From the NCBI GenBank assembly GCA_033763575.1, contig JANRKF010000027.1:1-42354 (forward strand): a stretch of DNA of 42,354 nucleotides. The letters are read 5' to 3'. Of this stretch, positions 30,476 through 39,141 are shown piece after piece. The stretch comes from JANRKF01 sp033763575 (lineage in GTDB: Bacteria; Pseudomonadota; Alphaproteobacteria; Rickettsiales; SXRF01). How positions within the stretch are numbered: the stretch's first letter is position 1; every line of letters starts with the position of its first letter. The notes under the pieces were generated by a model that was given only the letters and a program-made list of their open reading frames with translations, ran no database searches and had not been told where the DNA came from. The position numbers and the translations under genes were made by a program.

Positions 30476-31672
30476 ATGTCCTCGCCGATCACCTCCTTCA
30501 TCGCCTTTGCCTCTGAAGAATCGGATCTGACATTGTTGCGTGCTTTTGCCGCAGCGCGCAGCCTGGCTGATGACAAGATTTTCAAAGGCACCATCACCGA
30601 TGCCAGCAACTACCTGAAAACCAACCCGTCACCCGATCTGCTGCTGGTGGAAATTCCCTCGCAGCAGGAGGCTCCGGCGCTGCTCGATCAGCTTGCCGAA
30701 GTGTGCGGTCCGGATACCAAGGTTATCACCATCGGCAAGATCGACGAATATAGTTTTTATTGCTGGCTGATGGATATCGGGATTACGCAATATCTGTTGT
30801 CTCCGCTCACCGAATCGGCGGTTGACCACGCTTTCGAGCGTTTGCAGGCGCATGTCGCCCAAGCCAAAAAAGATCGCCCGCCCTCCAGGCTCATCGCGGT
30901 GATGGGGACGCGTGGCGGGGTAGGAGCCAGTACCGTGGCGCTGAACTTAGCGGCTATCCTCGGCGAAGAGACCCATAAAAAAGTGGCGCTGGTCGATCTC
31001 GATCCGCAGGAGGGGAGCATTTCGCTGGCGCTCGATATCCAGCCCTCGGTCGGACTGCGCGACGTGCTGGAAAAGCCCGACCGTATCGATTCACTGTTCC
31101 TCGAACGGGTGATGAACAAGATGGGAAAATATCTCTCGGTGCTCTCCGCCGAAGAACGCTTAAGCGACCAGCTGGCCATCAGCGACCAGGCCGCCATGCC
31201 GCTATTGGAGGAGTTGCGGAACAAATACGATTACATCGTTCTCGATGTGCCGCGCCACCTGAACCATTTTACCCGCACCTGCCTGCAGACGGCGGATTTT
31301 GCGTTGCTGGTCACGGAGCTTTCGCTGCTTTCCCTGCGCGATACGCTGCGCATGCAGGATGCGATGCGTGACGGCTGGAAAACCAGGCCGCCGATGATTA
31401 TCGCCAACCGCGTGGGACTTGCGCCGAAGCAGGAAATACCCGTGGTCGATTTTGAAAAAGGCGCGGGCGCCAAAATCGCCGAGCAGATTGCCTTTGCGCC
31501 GGATATATGGATGGTGGTAGGGCGCGACGTTCCCGCCGTCAAACATAAATCGCACGCTTCCGTGCAGCCGCTTTACCGCCTTGCCGCAGCCATTGCGCCG
31601 GAAATCAAGCTCGATACGCCCGGCAGAAAAAACAGCTTCAGCCTGCCCTTCTTTAAGAAAAAAGAGGGCTAG
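30476..31672 (+). CDS. cpaE: Tad pilus assembly ATPase-like protein CpaE
   Basis: 398 aa. N-terminal receiver-like domain without a clear phosphoacceptor (LLLVEIPSQQEAPALLDQLA, YLLSPLTESAVDHAFERLQA), then a MinD/ParA-type domain with the deviant Walker A VMGTRGGVGASTVALNLAAI (near 142), VALVDLDPQEGSISLALDIQ, YDYIVLDVPRHLNHFTRTCL and LLVTELSLLSLRD. CpaE localises the Tad machinery to the pole in Caulobacter. GAGGAG lies upstream of the ATG. Fourth gene of the operon. Confidence 0.93.
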   Translation: MSSPITSFIAFASEESDLTLLRAFAAARSLADDKIFKGTITDASNYLKTNPSPDLLLVEIPSQQEAPALLDQLAEVCGPDTKVITIGKIDEYSFYCWLMDIGITQYLLSPLTESAVDHAFERLQAHVAQAKKDRPPSRLIAVMGTRGGVGASTVALNLAAILGEETHKKVALVDLDPQEGSISLALDIQPSVGLRDVLEKPDRIDSLFLERVMNKMGKYLSVLSAEERLSDQLAISDQAAMPLLEELRNKYDYIVLDVPRHLNHFTRTCLQTADFALLVTELSLLSLRDTLRMQDAMRDGWKTRPPMIIANRVGLAPKQEIPVVDFEKGAGAKIAEQIAFAPDIWMVVGRDVPAVKHKSHASVQPLYRLAAAIAPEIKLDTPGRKNSFSLPFFKKKEG

Positions 31673-31675
31673 CTC

Positions 31676-33121
31676 ATGTTCGGCAAGCGCGGCACGCAGG
31701 AGAGCTCGACGGAAACACCGCAGGTTACGCCGCCTCCTGCCGTAGCTGTGCCTCCTGCGCCGGATGTGGCAGCGGCGGCCAAGGCGAAATCGGATGCGCT
31801 GCTTGCGTCTCCGACCGAGGAAAGCACCTTGCAAAAATCGTCTCCTGCTGCCAGCAACGAAATGGCGGCGATCAAGGGACGCATTTACGACCGGCTGATC
31901 GAGCAGATCGACGTTAAGGCCTCGTCCAAAATGCCGCGTGATGAGCTTAAGCGCCAGATCATCGAGCTGATCGGCGAGATTGTGATGGAGCAGAAACTGC
32001 CGCTCAATATGGCCGAGCAGCAAGACCTCGCCGTCCAGATCGTTGACGATATGCTGGGCTATGGGCCGCTGGAGCCGCTCCTGCGCGATGAGGCGGTGAC
32101 CGATATTATGGTCAACGGCCCCTACCAGATTTACGTCGAGCGCAAGGGCAAGCTTGAGCTGACCAATGTTAAATTCCGCGATAACTCGCATGTGATGAGC
32201 ATCGCCACACGCATTGTCACCGCCGTTGGCCGCCGTATCGACGAATCCAGCCCCATCTGCGACGCAAGGCTTCCCGACGGCAGCCGGGTGAACGTCATCG
32301 GCCAGCCCTGCTCCATCAAAGGCGCCTCGATTTCCATCCGTAAATTCTCGCAGAAAAAAATCACGCTGGATGTGATGGTCGGTACTAAAAATATTTCCGA
32401 AAATCTCTGCAAGGTGCTGAAAATCGCTGGCGCTGTGCGGCTCAACATCATTATTTCCGGCGGTACCGGTTCGGGTAAAACCACGTTGCTCAACGCCGTG
32501 TCGCGCATGATTTCGCACGGTGAACGCATCGTCACCATCGAGGATGCGGCCGAGTTACAACTGCAACAGCCGCATGTGGTGCCGCTGGAAACGCGCATCG
32601 CCAACCTTGAGGGCGAGGGCGAGATTACCATGCGCGATTTGGTGAAGAACGCGCTGCGTATGCGTCCCGACCGCATCATCCTCGGCGAGGTGAGGGGCGG
32701 CGAGGCGTTCGATCTGCTGCAGGCGATGAATACCGGCCACGATGGCTCGATGGGCACGCTCCACGCCAATACCCCCCGGGAGGCATTGACGCGCCTTGAA
32801 AATATGATCGGCATGGCGGGCATCAACCTGCCGTCCAAAGCGGTGCGTACGCAGATCGCGAGCGCGGTGAATTTGATTATCCAGATACAGCGGATGCGCG
32901 ATGGTGTGCGCCGCGTGACCCATGTCACCGAGGTGGTGGGCATGGAAGGCGATGTGGTGATTACGCAGGATTTATTCACCTTCGAATTTACCGGCGAGGA
33001 CGAATCCGGCAAGCTTACCGGCGAATTCAAATCCACCGGCATCCGCCCCAATTTCACGCCGCAGGCGGCGTATTTCGGGCTTGATCAGGCATTGATCGAC
33101 GCCATGACCTCAGGGGGGTAG
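31676..33121 (+). CDS. cpaF: Tad pilus motor ATPase CpaF (TadA)
   Basis: 481 aa hexameric secretion ATPase. The N-terminal region is low-complexity Pro/Ala (about 1-60). Core motifs: LGYGPLEPLLRDEAVTDIMV, GRRIDESSPICDARLPDGSR, Walker A ISGGTGSGKTTLLNAVSRMI near 262, VTIEDAAELQLQQPHVVPLE, Walker B region PDRIILGEVRGGEAFDLLQA and HDGSMGTLHANTPREALTRL. It drives pilus extension and retraction in Tad systems. Starts 3 bp after cpaE. Confidence 0.97.
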   Translation: MFGKRGTQESSTETPQVTPPPAVAVPPAPDVAAAAKAKSDALLASPTEESTLQKSSPAASNEMAAIKGRIYDRLIEQIDVKASSKMPRDELKRQIIELIGEIVMEQKLPLNMAEQQDLAVQIVDDMLGYGPLEPLLRDEAVTDIMVNGPYQIYVERKGKLELTNVKFRDNSHVMSIATRIVTAVGRRIDESSPICDARLPDGSRVNVIGQPCSIKGASISIRKFSQKKITLDVMVGTKNISENLCKVLKIAGAVRLNIIISGGTGSGKTTLLNAVSRMISHGERIVTIEDAAELQLQQPHVVPLETRIANLEGEGEITMRDLVKNALRMRPDRIILGEVRGGEAFDLLQAMNTGHDGSMGTLHANTPREALTRLENMIGMAGINLPSKAVRTQIASAVNLIIQIQRMRDGVRRVTHVTEVVGMEGDVVITQDLFTFEFTGEDESGKLTGEFKSTGIRPNFTPQAAYFGLDQALIDAMTSGG

Positions 33122-33125
33122 GGGT

Positions 33126-34088
33126 ATGCTGGACCTTCTCATTTTTTTCACGGTCGGCCTCGTATTTTTCGCGGTGTTTTATGCGCTCGGCGGCAAAAAA
33201 CGGGCGCTCCAGCAGGATATCGAGAAGCTGAAATCGAGGGTATCGCAGAAACCCCATGGGGGTATACAGGATTTATCGCTGCGCCGTAAGGCGAATGAAG
33301 GAAGCGGTCTGCTGTCGCTGCTTGCCAGGCCATTGCCGAACATCGGCAAGCTCGGCGACCGGCTGGAGCGCGCCGGCATCAACCTCTCGCCCAGGCAATA
33401 TATGCTGCGGCGTATTTTCTGGGTGCTGGGCTTCACGTTTGTGATCGGCATCGTGCTGAAAAAATCGTTGCTGCTCGGGTTTTTTGTCGGCATCATCCTG
33501 GGGGTGTGGCTGCCGCTCAAGCTCATCCAGCGCAAGATTGCCAAAGAGAATAAAGCGTTCCTGCGTATTTTCCCCGATGCGATCGACCTGATCGTGCGGG
33601 GCTTGCGCTCGGGCCTGCCGGTCTCGGAATCGATCGTGCTGGTTTCCACCGAGGTGCCGGAACCGGTGGGGGGTATATTTTTAAATCTCTCTAATACCAT
33701 GAAGCTTGGGGTGACGCTGGAAAAAGCGCTGCAGGAAACAGCGCGGAAACTGGACCTTACCGAATTTAATTTCTTCACCACCAGCATTATCCTGCAGCGC
33801 GAGACGGGGGGTAACCTTTCCGAGATACTGAACAATCTTTCCGAGGTGCTGCGCGGCCGCTACATCATGAGCATGAAAATCAAGGCGATGTCGTCGGAAG
33901 CGCGGGCCTCGGCGATGATTATCGGCGCGCTGCCGTTTATCGTGATCCTTGCGGTGGGCGTGCTTAGCCCCGGCTATTTGCGCCCGCTGATCGACGACCA
34001 TCGCGGCAATATCGCGGCGATTACCGCGGCCTGCATGATGGCGTTCGGGCTGTGGGTGATGAATCGCATGACCAAATTTGAAATTTAG
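33126..34088 (+). CDS. tadB: Tad pilus inner-membrane platform protein TadB
   Basis: 320 aa. Membrane helix at the N terminus (LLIFFTVGLVFFAVFYALGG), a pair near 95-130 (IFWVLGFTFVIGIVLKKSLL, FFVGIILGVWLPLKLI) and two at the C terminus (MIIGALPFIVILAVGVL, AAITAACMMAFGLWVMNRM). The GspF/T2SSF domain reads FPDAIDLIVRGLRSGLPVSE, LGVTLEKALQETARKLDLTE and TSIILQRETGGNLSEILNNL. With TadC it forms the platform on which CpaF acts. Starts 4 bp after cpaF. Confidence 0.95.
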   Translation: MLDLLIFFTVGLVFFAVFYALGGKKRALQQDIEKLKSRVSQKPHGGIQDLSLRRKANEGSGLLSLLARPLPNIGKLGDRLERAGINLSPRQYMLRRIFWVLGFTFVIGIVLKKSLLLGFFVGIILGVWLPLKLIQRKIAKENKAFLRIFPDAIDLIVRGLRSGLPVSESIVLVSTEVPEPVGGIFLNLSNTMKLGVTLEKALQETARKLDLTEFNFFTTSIILQRETGGNLSEILNNLSEVLRGRYIMSMKIKAMSSEARASAMIIGALPFIVILAVGVLSPGYLRPLIDDHRGNIAAITAACMMAFGLWVMNRMTKFEI

Positions 34089-34092
34089 GCCA

Positions 34093-35064
34093 ATGGAACA
34101 ACTGCTCTCCACATTGCTACCTTCCAGCGTCGGCGCCGATGATTTTTATGTGCTGCTTTCCGGCGGCGTGGCGTTTTTCTGCGTGTGGGCGATACTCGTG
34201 AGCTTCTCCAACGCCGACCGCTTTTCCAAACAGATCAAGCATATCCACGCCCGGCGCGAGGATTTGCGCGAGCAATTCGTCGAGGCCAAGCAGCGCAAGA
34301 AGCATGATGTGCATGTGAGCCTGATGCGGGCGATCGCCATGAAGCTGCAGCTGGTGAAAAAAAACCAGATCGGCAAGACGCAGGCGGTGCTGGTGCAGGC
34401 CGGGTTCCGCTCGCCGGATGCGATTTACGTGCTGGCTTTTTTCAACGTGCTGATGCCGATTCTGCTGTTCGTCGCGGGTATTGTCGTGATGCAGATGAAC
34501 TCAGACGTGGCGCCGAAATGGCGGATGATGAATTATATCTGGCCGGTGCTGGGCGCCTATATGGGGTTGAAGCTGCCGTGGGTGGTGGTGCGCCGGAGCA
34601 AGAAAAAACGCAATGCCCGCATCCAGAAATCGCTGCCGGACGTGCTCGACCTGATGACGATTTGCGCCGAGGCGGGCCTCTCGCTGGTGGCGATGCTCGA
34701 CCGCGTATCCCGCGAACTCAAGCTGGTGTACCCCGAAATGGCCGAGGAATTGTCGCTCACCTCGATTGAAATCGGCTTCCTGCCCGACCGCAGCAAGGCG
34801 CTGCTCAACCTTTCCGAGCGCTGCGACCTGCCGGAAATCCGCGGCATGGTGAGCGTGCTGATCCAGACCGAAAAATACGGAACGCCGATCTCGCAGGCGC
34901 TGAGAGTGCTCTCGGCGGAGTTCCGCCAGGCGCGGATGCTGCGGGCCGAGCAGAAGGCCGGGCGGCTGCCGGCGCTCATGACCGTGCCGATGATCGTGTT
35001 TATTTTGCCGACGCTGTTTATCGTGATTATCGCCCCGGCGGTGGTCAAATTGATGAACATGTGA
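34093..35064 (+). CDS. tadC: Tad pilus inner-membrane platform protein TadC
   Basis: 323 aa. Same fold as TadB: DDFYVLLSGGVAFFCVWAIL at the N terminus, GFRSPDAIYVLAFFNVLMPI, then QKSLPDVLDLMTICAEAGLS, SLVAMLDRVSRELKLVYPEM, EKYGTPISQALRVLSAEFRQ, and a C-terminal helix TVPMIVFILPTLFIVIIAPA. I start at the ATG at 34093, 4 bp after tadB; a TTG at 34078 inside tadB is less likely. Last gene of the operon on this strand. Confidence 0.95.
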   Translation: MEQLLSTLLPSSVGADDFYVLLSGGVAFFCVWAILVSFSNADRFSKQIKHIHARREDLREQFVEAKQRKKHDVHVSLMRAIAMKLQLVKKNQIGKTQAVLVQAGFRSPDAIYVLAFFNVLMPILLFVAGIVVMQMNSDVAPKWRMMNYIWPVLGAYMGLKLPWVVVRRSKKKRNARIQKSLPDVLDLMTICAEAGLSLVAMLDRVSRELKLVYPEMAEELSLTSIEIGFLPDRSKALLNLSERCDLPEIRGMVSVLIQTEKYGTPISQALRVLSAEFRQARMLRAEQKAGRLPALMTVPMIVFILPTLFIVIIAPAVVKLMNM

Positions 35065-35069
35065 CAAAT

Positions 35070-35185
35070 CTCTACTCTGGCTGGCTGCAAACAGTGCTTT
35101 TCTGCGCTTCCGCTGCGCACGTACTTAATGTACGCTTGCGCTGCGGTTCTCAAAAAGCACTGTTTTCGCTGCGCCATAGCGAGAT
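35070..35185. repeat. Dispersed palindromic repeat, family C, after tadC
   Basis: Starts CTCTACT and ends AGCGAGAT like 24083-24199. Central hairpin CGCACGTACTTAATGTACGC-TTGCG, outer arms ACAGTGCTTTT and AAAAAGCACTGT. Sits between convergent tadC and the TadD-like gene, so it may double as a two-way terminator. Confidence 0.8.
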
Positions 35186-35206
35186 TTAAACAAGTGCGGG
35201 GTGACA

Positions 35207-35758
35207 TTATTTCGTTTTTTTGATCTGGGTAAATTTCTTGCAGAACCGAAGGTTTTCCGCGGCTTCGGCTTTGGATAGGCCTTTGCTGTAGAGCGTCTTC
35301 GCCTCATCGCTTTTACCGAGCAGGCAGTTGGCGAGCGCGAGGTTATCGATCACCGTTTGATTGGGTGAGGGGGTGCTGGCAAGCGGTTTCAGCAGGTCGA
35401 TAGCCTCCTGATATTTCCCGCGCAATATTTTGGACATGGCAAGGTTATTGTTTACAGATACCGCGCCCGGCTCGATTTTCAGCGCTGCGCCGTAAGCGGC
35501 TTCGGCGGCTTCATGCTTGCCGAGCTGGTTGAGCGCGAGGCCTTTACCCTGAAGTGCGCGGATGTTTTCTCCGTCGCCGCCGACCGCTTGCTCGAAGATG
35601 GCCAGCGCGGCGCCGGGCTGCTGCTGTGCCAGCAGTTCGTAGCCCTGAGTCGCCAGCCGCTGCGAGGTGGCCTGCGCATCTTTCGAGGCGGGAAACTCGT
35701 CGCAGGCGGCAAGCGAGAGCAGGAGGGAAAGGGCAATCGGCAGGCGGGAAATTTTCAT
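35207..35758 (-). CDS. TPR lipoprotein, TadD-like
   Basis: 183 aa. Signal MKISRLPIALSLLLSLAAC with lipobox LAAC (Cys 19), then TPR units: LATQGYELLAQQQPGAALAI, IRALQGKGLALNQLGKHEAA, SVNNNLAMSKILRGKYQEAI and TVIDNLALANCLLGKSDEAK. TadD lipoproteins assist secretin assembly in Tad systems. It lies directly beyond tadC but on the opposite strand, so it has its own promoter. Other TPR lipoproteins look similar, so the TadD label rests partly on context. Confidence 0.8.
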   Translation of the reverse strand: MKISRLPIALSLLLSLAACDEFPASKDAQATSQRLATQGYELLAQQQPGAALAIFEQAVGGDGENIRALQGKGLALNQLGKHEAAEAAYGAALKIEPGAVSVNNNLAMSKILRGKYQEAIDLLKPLASTPSPNQTVIDNLALANCLLGKSDEAKTLYSKGLSKAEAAENLRFCKKFTQIKKTK

Positions 35759-35805
35759 GGCGTTAACTTAGAGTTTTGCTTGCCGATGCGCAAGCAGCGA
35801 TTATC

Positions 35806-36936
35806 ATGCGTGGTATGTTTCATGTATCCTCCGTGCGTTTTAAAGACACCATAAGCTGGCCGATCGCGGGCACGACGCTGGCGATCGCGCTGCTGGGCAT
35901 CATGATGATGATCTCGGCGGGCGGCGGCGAGTGGGGGGCGTATGCCGCGCCGCAATTCCTGCGCCTGCTTCCGGCGCTGGCGGGCATGTTCGCGCTGGCT
36001 TTCATTCCGCTGCGGCTGCTGCTGCGCTATTCCTACCTTATTTATGCGCTGATCGTGGTGGTGTTGATCGGGGTGGATGTGGCCGGCCATATCGGCATGG
36101 GGGCGCAGCGCTGGCTCAAGGTCGGCATGTTCAACGTGCAGCCCTCCGAATTCATGAAGCTGGCGCTGATACTCGCGCTCGCCCGCTATTTCCACCAGTT
36201 GCAGCCGGAAGATATCCGCCGCTTCAATTTCCTGATTCCGCCGCTTGTGATGATCGTGGTGCCGGCGATTTTCATCCTCCGCCAGCCGAACCTGGGGACG
36301 ACGGTGATACTGGTGCTGGTGGGCGTATCGCTCCTGTTCCTCGCCGGGCTGCAATGGCGCTATATCATCGCCTCGGCGCTGGCGGCGCTGGCGGCGGCGC
36401 CGGTGGCCTGGCATTTCCTGCATGATTATCAGAAGCGCCGGGTCATCACCTTCCTCGATCCGGAGAAAGACCCGCTCGGCGCCGGTTACAACATCCTGCA
36501 ATCGATGATCGCAATCGGCTCCGGCGGGTTTTTCGGCAAGGGCTACCTGCAGGGGTCGCAGGGGCAGCTCGATTTCCTGCCGGAAAAACAGACCGATTTT
36601 ATTTTCACCATGCTCGCCGAGGAGATGGGGTTTGTGGGCGGTATGGTGCTGCTGTGCCTTTACATGGCGCTGATCTGGATGAGTTTTACGGTGGCTCTAC
36701 GCAGCAAGAGCACCTTCGGCGCGATGATTGCGGCGGGGGTGGGCATGTCGCTTTTCATTCACATGATGATTAACTGCGCGATGGTGATGGGGATCATTCC
36801 GGTGGTCGGCGTGCCGCTGCCGCTTTTATCCTACGGCGGCAGCGTGACGGTCTCGACGCTGCTGGCGATCGGCCTGCTGCTGAATGCGTACGCGCACCGC
36901 AACCAGCTGCCAACGCGTGAGAAGCCCGTCTTTTAG
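35806..36936 (+). CDS. rodA: Peptidoglycan glycosyltransferase RodA
   Basis: About 376 aa SEDS-family membrane enzyme that polymerises lipid II in the elongasome. About ten membrane helices. SEDS landmarks: GAQRWLKVGMFNVQPSEFMK, RQPNLGTTVILVLVGVSLLF, RVITFLDPEKDPLGAGYNIL-QSMIAIGSGGFFGKGYLQG (conserved), LDFLPEKQTDFIFTMLAEEM and the closing GVPLPLLSYGGSVTVSTLLA. The start is uncertain: ATGs at 35806 and 35815 both lack a strong ribosome site. A possible TTG start lies at 35776. RodA rather than FtsW is favoured by the QSMIAIGSGG and FLPEKQTDFIF wording. Confidence 0.94.
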   Translation: MRGMFHVSSVRFKDTISWPIAGTTLAIALLGIMMMISAGGGEWGAYAAPQFLRLLPALAGMFALAFIPLRLLLRYSYLIYALIVVVLIGVDVAGHIGMGAQRWLKVGMFNVQPSEFMKLALILALARYFHQLQPEDIRRFNFLIPPLVMIVVPAIFILRQPNLGTTVILVLVGVSLLFLAGLQWRYIIASALAALAAAPVAWHFLHDYQKRRVITFLDPEKDPLGAGYNILQSMIAIGSGGFFGKGYLQGSQGQLDFLPEKQTDFIFTMLAEEMGFVGGMVLLCLYMALIWMSFTVALRSKSTFGAMIAAGVGMSLFIHMMINCAMVMGIIPVVGVPLPLLSYGGSVTVSTLLAIGLLLNAYAHRNQLPTREKPVF

Positions 36937-36988
36937 AGAGCTTTCATTTTGCCCCTTACAGCGGTCTGCGGCGGTATCAGGTAGAGTC

Positions 36989-38404
36989 TTAGCTCAGCGG
37001 AATATTCAGCATTGCGATCTTGCCGGAAGGCTTGCGGACGCTGTCCAGCTGCGCCTGCAGCGTATTGACATTGCGCTTGAAGGCGGCCAGTTCCTTGCCG
37101 GAGAGTACATTGCCGGTTTTGAATTTGACATTCGCCGGGTTCACCTGCCGGCCGGCCATCAGGATTTCATAGTGCAAATGCGGCCCGGTGGAAGCGCCGG
37201 TGCTGCCGACATAGGCGACGATCTGCCCCTGTTTCACTTTCCTGCCCGGTGCGACGCCGGTGGCGAAGCGGCTTAGATGCGCGTAGGCCGAGGCGTATTG
37301 CGCGTTATGCTTGATTTGCAGGTAATTGCCGTAGCCACCTTTGCGGCCTACGAAGGCGACCACGCCATCACCCGCTGCGTAAATCGGCGTGCCGGTGACG
37401 GCGGCGAAATCGACGCCCTTATGCATTTTGGAATAGCCCAGGATCGGGTGGTTGCGCATGCCGAAGCCGGAGGAAATCCGGGCGCCGTTGATCGGGGTGC
37501 GCAGCAGCGCCTTGCGCACGCTCTCGCCCTTGGCATTGTAGTAGTCGGAGCTGCCGTCTTTGCCGGTGTAGCGATAGATGCGCAGGTCGCGGTCGCCGAG
37601 ATCGAGCGAGGCATAAATGATATCGCCGAAGCCGACCGGTCTGCCATCTTCGGTCACCTTTTTCTCAAACACCACGTCGATGCTGTCGCCACTCCTGATT
37701 TCGCGCTGGAAGTCGACATCGTAGCTATAGGCCTTGATGATTTCGCCGACCATGGAGGCGGGCATACCGCTGCTGATAATGGTTTCATAGAGGCTGGAAT
37801 TGATTTTCCCGCCGGCGCGGGCGAGCGCTTTCACCACCGGCACGTCGACTTGCGATACCTTGTAATCTCCCTTGTCCCCGCGTGCGACATGCAGCGTGGA
37901 GACGTTGGAGACAGGCATGGCAAGCGCGGTAAGCGTCGGCAATTCCGCATCGGCCAGCTTATCGACGGTGACGATGATTTTATCGTTCACGCCGAGCGCG
38001 CGCGGATTGAATTTCTTGCCCATCGCATCAAGCACGTTATGCGCCTCCAGCACGGGGATACCGACTTTGCCGAGCATGGTCACGAACGTATCGCCGTTGG
38101 CCGCGACCAGCTCTTCCGTGCGCGGATAGACGACAATCTCGGCTACAGGCGCAACTACCGGCGCGAGTTCCGGCACATCCGGCGCGATCATTTCCGGTGT
38201 GGCAACGCTCGCAACCTCCACCGGCGCTGGCGCGAAAAGCGCGGCGATGCGTGGAAAATCAGGCGGCGTCAGTGCCGAGTTGCAGCCGATGCCGAACGCG
38301 ACAGCCAGCGCAAGCCACTTCAGGCGCAGCTTGCGCATGCGTGCCGTAGACACTGTCTTTGAGATCAATTTAACATGTATCTGGTCGGGCAGGGTGGGCG
38401 ACAT
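36989..38404 (-). CDS. M23-family murein DD-endopeptidase
   Basis: 471 aa. An N-terminal membrane anchor or uncleaved signal (LKWLALAVAFGIGCNSAL, about 30-47) is followed by a Pro/Ala/Val linker, an OapA/LysM-like region (ELVAANGDTFVTMLGKVGIP), a middle domain (VDFQREIRSGDSIDVVFEKK) and the catalytic M23 domain: SSGFGMRNHPILGYSKMHKG-VDFAA (His and Asp zinc ligands), YGNYLQIKHN, and the GPHLHYEILMAGRQVNP zinc site. The HxxxD and HLHYE motifs are intact, so an active peptidase is expected. It is of the MepM type. Start taken at 38404 (ATG); the upstream extension begins with TTG. Convergent with rodA. Confidence 0.93.
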   Translation of the reverse strand: MSPTLPDQIHVKLISKTVSTARMRKLRLKWLALAVAFGIGCNSALTPPDFPRIAALFAPAPVEVASVATPEMIAPDVPELAPVVAPVAEIVVYPRTEELVAANGDTFVTMLGKVGIPVLEAHNVLDAMGKKFNPRALGVNDKIIVTVDKLADAELPTLTALAMPVSNVSTLHVARGDKGDYKVSQVDVPVVKALARAGGKINSSLYETIISSGMPASMVGEIIKAYSYDVDFQREIRSGDSIDVVFEKKVTEDGRPVGFGDIIYASLDLGDRDLRIYRYTGKDGSSDYYNAKGESVRKALLRTPINGARISSGFGMRNHPILGYSKMHKGVDFAAVTGTPIYAAGDGVVAFVGRKGGYGNYLQIKHNAQYASAYAHLSRFATGVAPGRKVKQGQIVAYVGSTGASTGPHLHYEILMAGRQVNPANVKFKTGNVLSGKELAAFKRNVNTLQAQLDSVRKPSGKIAMLNIPLS

Positions 38405-38540
38405 ATCTACCAATGGTTATTGTTCTTATGTCGCGCCACCATAAGTAGCAGGACACCGTGATTTGTAAGCGATTCTGCGGGCTTTGCCAAGCGCTAATCG
38501 CCATTCCGTGCAACTTTTTTTAAAAAACCAATATTTCCGC

Positions 38541-38569
38541 TTGACGGGAGTGCAGGCTATCTTTAGATT
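38541..38569 (+). promoter_or_regulatory. Sigma-70 type promoter of the str operon
   Basis: TTGACG (38541-38546) and TAGATT (38564-38569) are separated by 17 bp, ahead of rpsL. Predicted start near 38576, leaving a leader of about 75 nt with TAAGGA at the ribosome site before the ATG at 38650. Confidence 0.75.
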
Positions 38570-38649
38570 ACGCGCTCCCTGATGGTCGGGTTTGCTTGTA
38601 AGTATCTGATTATCAAGAAATAAAACTAACTTTCATGTAAGGAAAAAAC

Positions 38650-39021
38650 ATGCCGACGATCAACCAGTTGGTCCGTAAATCTCGCTCTCCGCTGAAAAAA
38701 CGCAGGAAAGCCGCGCACTTAGAGCAATGCCCGCAGAAGCGCGGCGTGTGCACGCAAGTGAAAACGGTCACCCCGAAAAAACCAAACTCCGCACTCCGTA
38801 AGGTGGCGCGTGTTCGCCTCACCAACGGTTTCGAGGTGTTCGGCTACATTCCCGGCGAAGGCCACAACCTGCAGGAACACAGCGTAGTGCTGATCCGCGG
38901 CGGCCGCGTAAAGGATTTACCGGGTGTTCGTTACCATATCGTTCGCGGCACGCTGGATACGCAGGGTGTCAAAAATCGTAAACAATCGCGCTCGGCTTAC
39001 GGCGCAAAACGTCCGAAATGA
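38650..39021 (+). CDS. rpsL: 30S ribosomal protein S12
   Basis: 123 aa, complete. MPTINQLVRKSRSPLKKRRK, QCPQKRGVCTQVKTVTPKKP-NSALRKVARV (decoding-centre segment), GYIPGEGHNLQEHSVVLIRG and the KDLPGVRYHIVRGTLDTQGV end are textbook S12. The Lys codons where streptomycin-resistance changes occur (TPKKPNS and GRVKDLPG) are wild-type like. First gene of the str operon. Confidence 0.98.
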   Translation: MPTINQLVRKSRSPLKKRRKAAHLEQCPQKRGVCTQVKTVTPKKPNSALRKVARVRLTNGFEVFGYIPGEGHNLQEHSVVLIRGGRVKDLPGVRYHIVRGTLDTQGVKNRKQSRSAYGAKRPK

Positions 39022-39027
39022 CGGTAA

Positions 39028-39128
39028 ATCTTAGCGGCTATGCCGCTTAGATTCCCGTCATCCCGCACTTGTTGCGGGATCTGGTGAAACAAATTAGGAG
39101 ACCCCGCAATAAATGCGGGGTGACAAAG
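39028..39128. repeat. Hairpin and family-D palindrome between rpsL and rpsG
   Basis: 39028-39052 is a hairpin (AGCGGC-TAT-GCCGCT extended by ATCT/AGAT). Then 39056-39084 (CGTCATCCCGCACTTGTTGC-GGGATCTGG) and 39100-39128 (GACCCCGCAATAAATGCGGG-GTGACAAAG) form two arms. Unusual in a ribosomal protein operon; it may tune or stabilise the downstream mRNA. Confidence 0.8.
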
Positions 39129-39141
39129 AAGAGAGAAACTT

